A DNA stretch of 64,000 nucleotides from Podocnemis expansa (lineage: Eukaryota; Chordata; Testudines; Podocnemididae), in contig ML682059.1 of the NCBI GenBank assembly GCA_007922195.1, forward strand, positions 16,696,205 through 16,760,204. Reading direction: 5' to 3'. Of the stretch, positions 22,064-34,262 are shown piece after piece. The notes beneath the pieces are model-generated. The model searched no databases. It saw only the letters and a program-made list of their open reading frames with translations, and was not told the origin of the DNA. The stretch's first letter is position 1; every line of letters begins with the position of its first letter. Position numbers and translations under genes: made by a program.

Positions 22064-25000
22064 AAAGGCTCATGATCAAGACTATATCTTTAACTCCATT
22101 ACTAGCACACAGCCATGCATGAATGAGGCCAGGATGTATATCAATGAGATGTTTTGGAAAAGGGTGGTATGGACTTTAATGTCAGGTCTAGATTAAGGCA
22201 TGGATTGTCAGAGGTCTCCTCTTAATCTGAAAGGCCATCGTGGAGGAGTTTACTCTGGGCAGATGTATTTCAGTGGTACGGTGGTGAGCTTCCATTTAAC
22301 TGGAGACTGTTATGGCCAACCCCCCCCCCGCCCCCAATAGATCCCTCACAGGAAAAAGGTTTTTCTTGTCTGTTTGTTTGGGTTTTTTACTCCATAGTAA
22401 ACAGAGAAAATGTTCTGTTAAAGTAAGTCAGTGTGGACAACTTTAATAAATATAAATACCATTAGAAATGACCAAGAGAAAAAAAAAAACTACATTGCAG
22501 TTGTGATTATTTTTCAACCTTGTGGTGGCCACAAAAGTCGCCTAATGGTTTCAATGTAGCAAGAAAGTCCAATTGTGGTTTCAATGACAAATTTAACTCA
22601 TAATTTCAATGTGGTAACAAAGACAATTGAAAATAAATTAGTTAGAATAGTTACTGCCAAAGTCTGGTCACAAAACCAAAAAACCCAATGCACTAACAAA
22701 GTAAAATTCATTACATACACTAAGAGGAAGGTTAATATACCCTAAGAGGAATACTACAGAAACATTTTAGAAATGATTTGTAGTATAACAAAATATTTTT
22801 TAAAGAACTGAATAATTCACAAAATAGTGTACAAGTTACAGACTTAATTATTCATTTTCCTCCAGAAATGGAGTTGAAAGTTCAGGTGTTGAGCACATAT
22901 CAAAGAAGTGCAAAAATTTGCTGCTTCTGAGCTAATATAAGCAGTTTCATAATTTTTATATTGATAATTTATTCAGTGATTAACTGACATAATATTGAGC
23001 TACCATTTATTGCAGAAATGTTAGGTGTCAACAGAGATGAACTCACATTCTTTGTTTATGCTTAGTCATGCCAATTGACTACCACAGAAGCAATATTCAT
23101 GTTCCCCCAGAAAATTTTACCATATATATATTATCTCTGGGAATTTAAAAAAAAAAAAAAAGCAGCTTTATGCCCATACACACAATTACAGAATATTCCC
23201 TAAACCAAAGCGTGGAATTTTTTTTAGAAAAAGAAGACCGAAACTTCCAGGGGTCTTGGACTTTTGCTTTAAAACATATTTGATTCACTTTCTATTATTT
23301 CATTTAAAAAAAAATGCTCAGAACTGCCAAACACTGGTTATTTTATGTTTTAAATGTTCACTTTTTTGAAAATATGCCATGCATAACCTTACAACTAGCC
23401 TTACTTGTGACATGGAGGAGAAGAGTGCAGGGCTCCCCAAATCTGATGATGATATGAGAAACACCAGCACTACTACAGAGTTCCACATCCTTTTGAGGGT
23501 CTCAGATATTTTACAAACAAAGAAAAGAGATTCCAGACTTCCCTGAGGAGTTAGTAAAGGCTGTTATCCTTAGTTTACAGAAGCAAGCAGCAGGACTGAT
23601 GTTCAAGTTGACAGGAGAAGTTGCAGGAAGTGCAGTGAATAACGCCCAGTTCCTGCTGACTCCCACGCTATACTTTAGTTTAGACCATTTTCCCCAGCCT
23701 CATTCCATTGGGCCTGTACGGCACACATCTCCATTTTAGGAGGAAATTGTGAGCAGTGGCAAGGTGGGGTGGGGAAGAGAAGCGTAGTGGTGAAACATGA
23801 ATTCTGTGGTAGCTCTGGGGGACATTGTGTCTCAGAAGGGCAGTGCATTGGAAACTCTATAGCCATTGTCCTAACCTTAAATAAATACAGCATTCACTCT
23901 CATATGTGCCTAGGCGTGGTTCTGCCCCTCTCTACTTTTCTGCCATAATGCTCATCTCATACAGTTCACACCAACACTCTCTTACTGTCTGTATATGAAC
24001 TCCTGCATATAATATTTCATCTTCACTTATCAAATCTAGATATATGCATTTCTATTTACACAAGATTTTGTTAATTCACTTGTTGAATTCACTTCTTGCT
24101 GATGCAAGACTGTGTGTTGCTTTTCTGGTAAATAACATGACAAAACAGGTTATACCAATGACTTCACAAAAGAATACTTTAAAAAAATTACTGACAAATG
24201 TAACAAATAGTCACTATTGTATTTTTGAATCATAAAGAATTATAATCTCTAACTATTCTCTATTATTCTTGTCCTTTAGAGGCATACAGAATAGACATTT
24301 CTTTTTGGTGAATAATAATCTCTGTAGACAGACAATTTTAATAGTACTGAAGGGTAGTAAGATATACTGTACTTTGACTGTAGAGAGACTTCCAGACTCA
24401 TAGTTATGAGGGAGCAGAACAGATAATAACACATTAACTGTTAAATGACTTTTTATGTAACTGAGGAAAGTATTCCTTTATTTTATATTCAAGCAAACCA
24501 CATGCTTATGAGAAGAATTTTACAAACCTGGAAGTTTAGAGATAATTTGATAAATACTTGTACTTTTTGGAGTATTTGTCTGATAGACAGAACTGACAGA
24601 CATGCCTTTTCTGAGACACCAGCATGGCTAAAACCTAAATACTCTGCTTTTCAAATGACAATAACAAGCTTGTTGCACAAGACCACACTATTAATCAGGA
24701 AAAAGTAGGCAATGTCTGTCTGCCCCTTTTTTTTTTCCCCTGGGGGAAAAAACATAGCTCACTTTCCTTAAAATCATAAATAGAAGTTCCTGTACTTGAG
24801 AATCTTTGTCACTAATATTTTGCTTAAGCTTTTTCTCCTTTATTCTTCAATTTAACTATAACAAGGTATAGGCAACAGAAAAACCTGTACTACAAAGAAA
24901 AAAGGAAATGTTTTATGGCATAACAGAGGATACTATCTTAAAGCCACTACAGCAGAATCATCTTAAAAGGAGATGCCAGAGAGGCACACATGCTTGTTGA

Positions 25001-25486
25001 TGGAATAGTTCTCCCAAAGACCTGAAATTATTTCCAAAATTGAACATTATCATCAGAGGAGATTGCAAAACGAAGGGGGGGATATATATTTTTGATTTAT
25101 GTTATTGTTCTTACTCTGCTAGAGGCCAACACTTATCTGTCATATACAAATAATCCCATTAAAGTAAACAGGGGTACATATGTGAGTAAGGCAAACCTCT
25201 TTAGGTGTTGACTGTGCAACTAATATTTGCCCCAATCCTGCTACCAGTTAAGCCACTGATCAAAATTTGTCCCCCATTAACTTTAATGGAGCAGGATGAA
25301 GCCAACTCTGAGATCCTGGTGCACCCTCAACTTGCAGAGTTTTCTTCACTTTGCAGGATCAGGCCCTAATCTATTTGAGTTTATTCCATTTTGATGTCCT
25401 ACCTTGGGCAAAATCCCTGCTGAAATCAATGATTTCTTTGATTGGGAAAGAACTGCAAAGAGTTACCCTGAAGAACATCCACTATC
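22064..25486. other. No recognised gene or repeat
   Basis: AT-rich, largely single-copy-looking sequence with short homopolymers (poly-A near 23147). No coding frame or RNA gene recognised. Confidence 0.5.
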
Positions 25487-25879
25487 TTTGGGTATGTCTA
25501 CACTGTGTGTTTAAGTCAACTTAAGGGCCCTTAAGTCGACTTAAACAAAGCCCTGTCTACATTGCAGGATAATAAAGTTGACTTTAGCATCAGGTAAAGT
25601 TGACTTTATTACTTCCACTTATAAAGTCGACTTTACAGTTAAGTTGACTTTATTAAGTTGACTTAAGGCAATGTGAAGGGGAAGTTGCCTTAAGTCGACT
25701 TAATTGGTCTCCCAACCACAGAAAACATGGAGACAGAGGCTGGCTAGAAGGCACAACACAGCTGGGAGCATTCCCAGCTGTGTGGACCATAGCCAATCTC
25801 CCCATGTTCCCTGACTGATCTCCCCCGTTCTGAGCCGGAGCAGGCATCACAGCCCGACCCGGAATTTCCCCCATTCTCA

Positions 25880-26130
25880 GCCCACCCTGCATGTCTCCCC
25901 CATTCTCAGACCAACCATGCCTGTCTCCCCCTTCTTTGCCCAAACCCAAGTGTCTCCCCCTTCTCTGCCCAAACCTGTGTGTTCCCCCCCACTGCCCTTC
26001 TCTGCCAGACCCTGGGTGTTTCCCCCTTCTCTGCTCAAACTCCTGTCTCCCCATTGCCCTTTTCTGCCTGACCCTGCCTGTTTCTCCCCCTCTCCAACCA
26101 ACCCTGTGTGTCTCCCCTTCTCAAAGGACC
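25880..26130. repeat. CT-rich minisatellite, units of about 30 bp
   Basis: 'tgtctcccc' recurs at about 25892, 25922, 25951 and beyond, each followed by a 'ttctctgcccaaac' variant. It lies inside the foldback element. Confidence 0.75.
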
Positions 26131-26144
26131 CCCCTGATATTGTT

Positions 26145-26372
26145 ATAAAGCAAACAAAGCGTCCAGAGGCACTGTGTAAGACTAACAAATTTATTTATTG
26201 GATGAGCTTTCATGGGAGAAAAATCCCACTTCATCAGACAGTTTGAAGATGGGGGAATTTACAGAATGGTAGGAAATAAATGGAGGGGAGTGTAAGACAT
26301 AGGACCAGGTCACACTCTAACAGCAAATCAAAGGAGTTGTTAAGATTAAAACACTGGGAAATAGCACATGGA

Positions 26373-26423
<51 letters not shown>

Positions 26424-26440
26424 TTGCTATTTCTTTTAGA
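26145..26440 (+). mobile_element. Nested copy of the 'aagactaacaaattt' repeat with (GAAA)n
   Basis: Contains 'aagactaacaaatttattta', 'atgagctttcatgggagaaa', 'atcccacttcatcagac' and then 'cagaatggtaggaaataaat', shared with 29655-29765. It ends around a (GAAA)n tract at 26371-26422 and lies within the foldback element, so it inserted later. Confidence 0.7.
26371..26422. repeat. (GAAA)n microsatellite
   Basis: About 13 uninterrupted GAAA units. Confidence 0.95.
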
Positions 26441-26986
26441 TTAGATTATGTGAAAGCAGGATTATATCCTGAGTATGGATTTTCCCCCCCATTATAACAG
26501 GTGATTTGACTTCACCTTCCTCTATGTGCTGTTTCCTGGTGTTTGAGTCTTAACAACTGCTGCGCCCTGCCCCTGTGCTGGCAGTTGCCCTGCAGCATTT
26601 GTTTCAGAGCCAGAGGAGTCTGGGCAACACAGGGAGGGTGTGGAGTGCTGCGCTGGCACATCACTGGGCAACGTCAGGCTCCCTGACCTCCCTGTTGCCA
26701 CACACAGGATGGAGGGTGTTGTGGCCAGTCACCTCCTGTATTAAAGGTGTGGCTGGCAAAGTGGGGCACTTCTGCTGTGGTGCACTGTGGTCCAGATACC
26801 CACAATGCACCACTCCTAGGGCGACTTGGCAACTGCCAGCGTGGACGTGGGAAGTCTCTTGACATTTTGAGTGTGGACGTGCTAAGCCGGCTTAATAAAG
26901 GCTACTTTAAGCAGACTTTATTAAGCCGGCTTAACCGAGCCCTGTAGTGTAGACATAGCCTTTGAGCACTTACAACGGACTATAGT

Positions 26987-27311
26987 GGCTATGTATACAT
27001 TGTGAAAGCTAAGTCGACTTTATTAAGTCAACTTTAAATGGGTGTCCTGGCTTAATTCAACTTAATAAAGTCGACTTAGTGGCCCCACTGCACTAAATTG
27101 AGTTTATTAAGTCAACTTAGTGAGACCAAATTCCTTAAGTCAACTTAATAAAGTCGGCTTAACAGTAAAGTCGACTTTATAAGTGGACCTTATAAAGTTG
27201 ACTTTACTGGACTCTAAAGTCGACGTTATTGCCCTGCAGTGTAGACAGGGCTCTGTTTAAGTTGAGTTAAGGGCCCTTAAGTCGACTTAAACACATAGTG
27301 TAGATGTACCC
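26987..27311. mobile_element. Foldback element, TTAAGTCGACTTAA family
   Basis: Ends ggctatgtatacattg and agtgtagatgtaccc. The interior is almost entirely 'aagtcgactt', 'aagtcaactt' or 'aagttgactt' repeats plus 'gccctgcagtgtagacaggg', an internal copy of the terminal motif. It is a short version lacking the GC-rich interior. Flanks are agt and aat, differing by one transition. Confidence 0.82.
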
Positions 27312-28605
27312 AATGAGTCAGAAATATAGTGCTATAAAAGAATGCAAATTCTTTTTTAAAAGAGTTTACTATAGACAATGGAAGGTTTATTTTACTTAGA
27401 GGAAAAACATTTACTTGGAACTTACTAAGTGACATTGCAAGGGAGGGTACTTAACCCTGGGGTGAGAGGTCGGGAGAGGGGCTTTACAAGGCAAAAAGAC
27501 TCATTGCGCCTTTTCCCTTCCTGTGTGTGGAGTAGGCCCAATCTGGTTTTATATAACTCACCTTCTTTTTTTGAAATTCAGTTCCAGAAAACTGATAGCT
27601 GATAAATGTTTAATACCTAATGTTAAATAAACAGGATCTATTTTTACAAACATTGTATAATCTAGCTGGTTTAATTTGTCTGTGACAAGCAACCATTATT
27701 TTATTTTATATAATTAGTATTCAATTCAGGTCCTTTTAATGAGATGAAAATTAAAGTTTCCACAATTAATACCATGTTTTCATGCTTGCCACGCTTCAAG
27801 AATTTTAGTGAATAAACATTGTATCAATGTACTGCCTCTGAAAGGGCTTCCTTAAAGAGGGCCAGGAAATTTGTTTAGAAAGCTACTGTACAGTCTCTAG
27901 TTGAAAATTTGAAAATAGTGATAGAAAAGTTTAGATTAATATTCAGTCTCGTAATCTCACTTCGTTCTCATGAAAAAGGCAAAATATCCATTATATATCT
28001 CTGACAACATACATTTGTTTTTTTATTATTATTATTTGTTTTAAGAAACTGTGGTACACTTTGCAAAGTTCCTTTTCATAATTTTTATTTTTGGCTCTGA
28101 AATAGATAACGAAAGTAATCCTTTTTCAATATGTCTGTAGTACCAATTCAAGAAATAATGGAGATGTCTTATGTTTATCTCATATGTAGCTGTATATCTG
28201 TGTGTGTATATAACATATATATATAGGTGTGGTATATCATGATATTTATGAATATATATGTAAATATTTTATGTATAATATAAATGTGTAGGTACATAAT
28301 AAAAGATATTGCTGTTTACACCTTGATTTGGTCAAAGTTAAGAAATCACATTACATGCACAAAAGATAAGTAAAATGATTAAAATGTATTACAGAATACC
28401 TTTTATATAGTAGAATATTAAAATAATCAAATAGTTTTCTCTTAAAATGAATAATACCCCATTACAATGATAATATTAAGCATTTCACAAAAACTCATTA
28501 CTGCATACAAGTATTAGATCAAAACAACTTGTGCAGCGCCTGATCCTGCAGGATTCTCTTGGGCAAATCTCCTTTGAGAAATAGGAAAGTTTAGACAGAT
28601 TAAGT
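27312..28605. other. No recognised gene; AT-rich with TA-rich tract
   Basis: Very AT-rich sequence. A (TA/TG)-rich simple-sequence region lies at about 28196-28262. Confidence 0.55.
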
Positions 28606-28611
28606 TGTGGC

Positions 28612-29107
28612 CACATCTAGACTGTTAAGCCTGTTTTGGGTCCCCCACTACAGAAAGGGTGTGAAGAAACTAGAGAGAATCCAGAGGAAGACAACAAACA
28701 TGATAAGGAGACTGGAGAATGTAACTTGTGAGGAGATGCTGAGTCTCCAGAAGAGAAGGCAGGTGGGGGGGTACGGGGGGGGGGATTTGATAGCAACCTT
28801 CAGCTACTTGAATCGTTCCACAGTTAATGGAGAAAGGCTGTTTTCAGTGTGGCACATGACAGAACAAGGATCAATAATCTCAAAGTGCGGTGGGGCAGGC
28901 ATAGGTCGATATTAGCAAAAACTTTTGCAGTGTTTGGTAAAGCACTGGAATGAGTTACTTAGGGAAGTGGGGGAATCTCCATTCTTAGGGGTTTTAAGGC
29001 CCAGCTTGACAAACCCCTGGTTAGGATGATTTAGTTGAAGTTGGTCTAGCTTTGAGTAGGGAGTTTGACTAGATGATCCCTGCCAACCCTGAATTTCTAT
29101 GGTTCTA
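28612..29107 (+). mobile_element. CR1 LINE 3' end
   Basis: The plus strand encodes 'LFWVPHYRKGVKKLERIQRK' and 'LQKRRQVGG', matching the C-terminal tail of CR1 ORF2 ('[18 protein letters not shown]', 'GLFSLEKRRL-GDL'). The sequence continues through the 3' untranslated part to 'gaatttctatggttctatg', a CR1-type 8-bp tail repeat. It is 5'-truncated, contains a G-rich expansion near 28770, and has frameshifts. Confidence 0.85.
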
Positions 29108-29654
29108 TGTAAAGGAAAAAGAGTCTCCCTTAGCTCAAACATGTACTCGAACAAGAATCTTGATATAATTCATATGGAAATCAATGGGAGGCTTTACTGG
29201 ACTAAGAAAAAGTTCAGTCAAGTGCAGGATTCTCAGAGGAAAAGTTGTGCAAATTATTGGTCTGTTCACAGATAGGTATTTAATAAAGATCTCAAAGTGA
29301 AGGAGCATATAGAATTATTTTCTTCCAGTTCAAATGAATGGAGAAATTAAAGCATTTTCTATGCCAGGGAGTGAGAAAGAGAGAGAGAAAATGAATCACT
29401 AATAAATAAATTAAGAAGCATGATCCTGCTATAACTTCTATATTGTTGAAGGGAATGTATTTAGTGCATTGGATATCAAAGAAAGAATCATTTCCTTCTT
29501 TCTCCCCCATAACCGTTTCTAAATGCATACATGAAAAAGGTGTGACTGTAGACATCTACTTTTTACTAAAAAGGAATTAATAGCAGACCAAGGTTGAATG
29601 GGTTCTTCTCACTTGTTATATATTTGTTGTATTCTGTGTCATCTATAATAGTTT

Positions 29655-29765
29655 CACTGGCAAATTGTGAAAATCCCACTTCATCAGATGCTTTGAAGTT
29701 GGGGAAACTTACAGAATGGGAGGAAAATAAATGCAGAGAAACGTAAGTCATGAGCCCCATGATGT
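29655..29765 (+). repeat. Fragment of the 'cccacttcatcaga' repeat
   Basis: 'aaaatcccacttcatcagat', 'gctttgaagttgggg' and 'acagaatgggaggaaaataa' align with 26213-26310. Confidence 0.65.
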
Positions 29766-30039
29766 AAACCCTGAAGATGATGGAGGCTGGCCAGAAAGCT
29801 GGAGCTAGCTACACACCTGATTGAAAGGACTCCATAGAACTTTTATGCACTGATTTAGCAAAAACATTAAGCATTCAAAAACATAAATACTATACTAAAT
29901 GCTATTTCATATAGCTTTAACTATCTCAACAAAGCACACCAATAATGCACTTCAGTTTTAGATTTTTATTTATACTCTTACAGAGGCAGAAGATTGTTTA
30001 TAAAAAGGCAGGAAGCTCAATCACTTTTCACTCATATAT

Positions 30040-30153
30040 GTAAATAATTTCTGGGGCATGTATGTTGGCCCAAAGCCCCAATTTGTCTAGATGTCCCTGT
30101 CCTGTCAGCTTGGTGTCATCTGCAAACTCACTAAGTTTGCAATCTAACCCATC
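30040..30153 (-). mobile_element. CR1 LINE in antisense, piece 1 of 3 (interrupted)
   Basis: The minus strand reads LDCKLSEFADDTKLTGQGHL, the CR1 reverse-transcriptase FADD catalytic motif. The element is interrupted after 30153 by two hAT copies and continues at 31227. Confidence 0.8.
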
Positions 30154-30161
30154 ATCTAGAT

Positions 30162-30606
30162 CAGAGGTGGCCAAATTTATGGAACTCAAGAGCCACACAA
30201 GTTGATCATTAAACCTTTGAGAGCCACACTGAGGCATATAGCCATATACTTTTACCTATTCCAAAATTACTAAGTTTAAAATTCATTGCACACTTTAATT
30301 TTCTTCTAAAAAGAGGACAAATATTGATCCTACTAATGTCAGATTCTAATAATTACTTAAGGTTACCATGAAAATTAGGTTTATACCGTAAAAACTTAGC
30401 TGCTGCTCAGTGTAGAAGACTGCAGGCTAGTGGCAAGTTATTTAAAATCCTGTCCATGCCACACTTCTCCCCACTGTCCCAACCCCCTCCTAAACTCCTA
30501 GGCTGGGGCTGCTTTCCTAAACTGATATGCTGATGTTCTTCTGGGAGCCACAATTTTTCATTCAAGAGCCGCATGTGGCTCCCAAGCCACAGTTTGACCA
30601 CGCTTA
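30162..30606. mobile_element. hAT-like element, first of a tandem pair
   Basis: Ends cagaggtggccaaatt and gtttgaccacgctta, flanked by atctagat at 30154-30161 and 30607-30614, an 8-bp duplication. Internal 'gagccacacaagttgatcat' and 'gcatgtggctccc' are shared with the next copy. No transposase frame. Confidence 0.85.
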
Positions 30607-30614
30607 ATCTAGAT

Positions 30615-31218
30615 CAAGGGTGGGCAAAGTTAGGGAAGAGCCACACAAATTGATTATTAAACCTTCAAAAGCCAGACTGAGGCATACAGCTATATACATT
30701 TACCTACTTCAAAATTACTAAGTTTAAAATTCATTGCACACTTTAATTTTATCATAAAAAGAGGACAAATATTGATCCTATTAATGTCAGATTCTAACAG
30801 TTACTTAAGGTTACCATGAAAACTAGGTCTATACAGTAAAAATGTAGCTGTCATTCCATGTAGAAGACTGCAGGCTAGTGGTGAGTTTTTTAAAAATCCT
30901 GACCATGCCACCACTTCTCCCCTCTGTCCTTGACCACACTGCTGCTTCTCCCCGCTGTCCCCGAGCCGCTCCCAAACCCCCAGGCCCTGACACTGGCTCC
31001 CTCATGCCGACATCTCCACACACCCAGAGCCCGCTTACCTGGCCGCCCCAGCAGCTAGGCACAGGATGCCACCCTCCCCAGCATGCTCAGGGCAGGAGAT
31101 TTAAAACTCCTATGCTGGGGCTGCTTTCCTAAACTGATTTGCTGACATTCTTCCAAGAGCTGGAATTTTTCATTCAAGAGCTGCATGTGTCTCCTGGGCC
31201 ACAGTTTAACCACAACTG
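30615..31218. mobile_element. hAT-like element, second of a tandem pair
   Basis: Begins caagggtgggcaaagtt and ends gtttaaccacaactg, flanked by atctagat (30607-30614) and atctagac (31219-31226). It shares most of its sequence with the first copy but has an extra GC-rich segment at about 30900-31080. Confidence 0.85.
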
Positions 31219-31226
31219 ATCTAGAC

Positions 31227-31574
31227 CATTAATGAAGATGTTGAACAAAATCAGCCCCAGGACAGACTTGTGGGGCACTCCACGTGTACTGGTTACCAAG
31301 TAGACAGTGAGCCATTGATCCCTCCTTACTGAGCCTGATGATCCAGCCAGCTTTCTATCCACCTTACCATCCATTCATCCAAGCCATATTTTCTTAGAAT
31401 AATGAGGCGAGAAACCATATGAAAAGCTTTGCTAAAGTCAAGGCATATCACATCAAAAGCTATTCCTGCATCCTGAAAGCTAGTCATCTCATCACAGAAG
31501 GCAATCAGGTTGGTCATGCATGATGTACCCTTGGGGAATCCATTTGGGCTGTTACTGATCACCTTGTTATCTTC
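31227..31574 (-). mobile_element. CR1 LINE in antisense, piece 2 of 3
   Basis: The minus-strand translation includes MTSFQDAGIAFDVICLDFSK and then AFHMVSRLIILRKYGLDEW, the CR1 reverse-transcriptase 'D--YLDFSKAFD-V' block. 'GVPHKSVLGLILFNIFINGL' is the following block in another frame. It joins piece 1 across the hAT pair and piece 3 across the foldback element at 31578-32080. Confidence 0.85.
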
Positions 31575-31577
31575 CAT

Positions 31578-32080
31578 GGCTGTGTTCACACATAGTTTTA
31601 AATCGAAACAGCCATTGTTTTGATTTAAAAAAGTTGTGACCAAACGACGTTTCCTTATTTCAAAATGATGAGCCCCTGTCATTTTCAAATTACAACCCTT
31701 ATTTCAAAACAATAAAACCTAGGTTGAAATTGAAATAGCGGTTATTTTGAAATGGTTGTTTTGAAATAAGGCTGTTTGGATGTGTTATTTCAAAATAACC
31801 ATTATTTCAAATTAACACTTTTCCCTTTCTTCTTCCCATGGTGCCTTCCTTTTTCTATATACTGGGTGGGGGCATGGCCCAGGGAGGGGGCCATGTTGCC
31901 ACACCTCCCATCCTGCCCCTCTCCTGATTCAAAATAGCAAGTCCTGTGCCCAGACTTGCTATTTCAGTTTCAGGTTTTGCTTATTTTGATTTAAGTTAAT
32001 TTGGAATAATGATTTTATTTCAAAATAACTTATTTCAAATTAACTTATTTTGAAATAAGTGTTTACATGTGAACATAGCC
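31578..32080. mobile_element. Foldback element, TTATTTCGAAATAA family, inserted in CR1
   Basis: Ends ggctgtgttcacac and gtgaacatagcc, with cat on both sides (31575-31577, 32081-32083). Because the host is a CR1 with known order, the junction confirms a short duplication. The arms have 'ttatttcaaaataa' and 'ttattttgaaataa' palindromes. The interior carries the conserved core catgttgccacacctcccat (31892-31911). Confidence 0.9.
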
Positions 32081-32083
32081 CAT

Positions 32084-32480
32084 GTGTTTCAGAATGGATT
32101 GTTTGAGGGCTTGTTTCTTGATTTTGCCAGGGATTGAGGTGAGGCTGATTGGTCTGTAGTTCCCTGGATCCTCCTTTTTCCCTTCCTTGAAGATAGGTAC
32201 TACACTTGCCTTTTTCCAGTCATCCAGGACTTCCCCCACTCGTCATGAGTTTTCAAAGATAATGGCCAGTGGCCCTGCAATCAGATCAGCCAACTCCCTC
32301 AGCATCCTTGGGTGCAGCTCATCTGGCCCCATAGACTTGTGCATGTCTAACTTCTCTAAGTAGTCCCTAACTAGACATTCCATGACTGAGGGCTGCTTTC
32401 CTTCCCCCCGGTTTGTGTTGTCCAGTGCAGTAGTCTGGATGCTGACCCTGCTTGTGAAGACTGAGGTAAAAAAAGCATTT
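32084..32480 (-). mobile_element. CR1 LINE in antisense, piece 3 of 3
   Basis: The minus-strand frame (32243-32545) reads AFFTSVFTSRVS, then LDMHKSMGPDELHPRMLREL and ADLIAGPLAIIFENS. This is the region of CR1 ORF2 just before the reverse-transcriptase core ('Y-FFASVFT', 'K--GPD-LHPR-L-EL'). It is the most 5' part retained. Confidence 0.87.
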
Positions 32481-32484
32481 AAGG

Positions 32485-33810
32485 GTATCCAGGAATAGAA
32501 ATGGAAAGATAAAAAGATACAGCTGTACAAATGAGTAAAGGACACTGCTTCACAAAAGCAAAGTCAGAACAATTTTGGAAGAGTTTGATGCACAATTTAT
32601 TTTTAGTCACGTCACATTTCAGATGTTAGAGGAATGATATAGTTCTTCTGTAGCACCGTGTGTCTTTTGATTACTTTTTCTTAGTAATCCATACAAACAT
32701 ATGCAATCGTCTACTCTGATGCTTAATTCGTGCTAGATCTGAGCCCTGGCACCTTTAGGCTTGGTAGTTCATAGCCCTAGCACTTCTGGGCTTGACACAT
32801 CAGTTATTAAAGTAAAAGAAGTGCTTGCATCTTAGAACCTATTTGCTTGAGCTCTGATACCTATTTCATTACAAAGTAAGCTCTAGTTTAGGTGAACATA
32901 TTCATATATACATTTTTGTAATTCTGATTTCAAACCACCCTTTTTCTCACTAAGCAACTGTTAATTTTTCTTCATATTTTTGTAATATTTTTATGACTCA
33001 TATCCTTACTGTAGGAAAACAACAAAAACTCAGGAGTTTATTGAAAATAGTCTTCTACATTCTCAGCTGTCATTTGAATACTATGAGTCTTTCCTCGTGG
33101 TCCACAGAAATTAACATTTTGAGAACTAATTATGAAATAGCCAGTAGTTGGGAGGAGAAATGGTCCATATGAGATAGATCTTCAATTAAGTAGTCTATAG
33201 AATGAGAAAACCGGAGAAACATTGTTCTGAAATGGATTCAGGATATTCTTCCCTGCTCATTAACCTAGCTATCCCACAGTGGTAATGAGGGCAATAACAG
33301 GAAACAAAAAGCCCAGCTTTTATGTATTATCTCTTTCTGCCAGTTACTGTATATGCTGCAGTTTCATGTTACTTGTTAAGTTGACCTTATCGCTGTCCTC
33401 TGAAAGTGAACGGGTGTTTCACTCAATCTCTTCTTCCCCGTGGCCAGTTTTCTTATCTCTGTGAGTGGATTTTTATTGCCCCTCCTTTCTCCTATTCAGT
33501 ATTCTGTGAAGAAAGATCACTATTAAATACAATATGCTGTACATAAATAGAATTATACTGCCTCAACTTCTTCAGGTGTGGAGGGCCTCTGGCAATGATA
33601 TCACCACTGTTATGTTAATACCAGGTTTGGGGAGCAGGATGCAGCAGTGGGACACTCAGGGCTACACATCCTTTGCCTGGTTCAGAATCTTGCTCTGTAT
33701 AGTCTTTCTGCACAGCAGAGTGCAAGGAGTATTTTGGAGTGATGCCATGTTTTCCACCCCTTGATGGTTCCCTGGGTCCTCTTCCCTGGTCAGTGGTGAC
33801 GCATGGTTCC
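32485..33810. other. No recognised feature
   Basis: AT-rich non-coding sequence; open frames near 33534-33886 have no recognisable domain. Confidence 0.5.
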
Positions 33811-33813
33811 ATA

Positions 33814-34262
33814 GTGTACGTCTCCACTTACAAATTAGTTTGAATTGATGAGGATCAATTTGAATTAAATAAGTGCATGGCTGCACTGGCTTTCATGAAT
33901 TCGAACTGAGGAACGCCTTAGTTCAAATTGATGAAAGCTGACTTTGAAGTGATAAAACCTTGGTGGACTTTGAAGTGATGGTCAATTCAAACTCTGTTGT
34001 TTGAATGAACCCAATGTAGCCACATTAATTCGAACTAACTGTTAGTTCAAATTAGCCAAGGCTTTATTTTCCCAATGCAATAGCACCCCCTATGTAATTT
34101 GAACTAGGAAGTCCTGTGCATGGACACTGTCGTTCAAATTAGGGTTTCTAGTGTGGCCATGTTAATTCAAATTAACTGAATTCAAAACTAGTGATTATTA
34201 GTTTGAATTGGTTAGTTTGAATTCAGTTAATTCGAACTAGTGTTCTAACTGTAGACATACCC
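33814..34262. mobile_element. Foldback element, TTAGTTCGAACTAA family
   Basis: Ends gtgtacgtctccactt and ctgtagacataccc, with ata on both sides (33811-33813, 34263-34265). It is filled with 'aattcgaact', 'gttcaaatta' and 'gtttgaattg' palindromic half-sites and has an internal 'gcatggctgcactggct' like the other family members. Confidence 0.85.

Larger units (their letters stand above)
25490..26960. mobile_element. Foldback element, TTAAGTCGACTTAA family, with nested repeat
   Basis: Ends gggtatgtctacactg and agtgtagacatagcc, with ttt on both sides (25487-25489, 26961-26963). The left arm has many copies of the palindrome, intact at 25531-25544 and elsewhere as 'aagttgactt' or 'aagtcaactt'. The right arm has the variant 'taagccggctta'. 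The interior has a CT-rich minisatellite (25880-26130), a nested 'aagactaacaaattt' repeat (26145-26440) and GC-rich sequence (26560-26870). No transposase frame seen. Confidence 0.85.
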
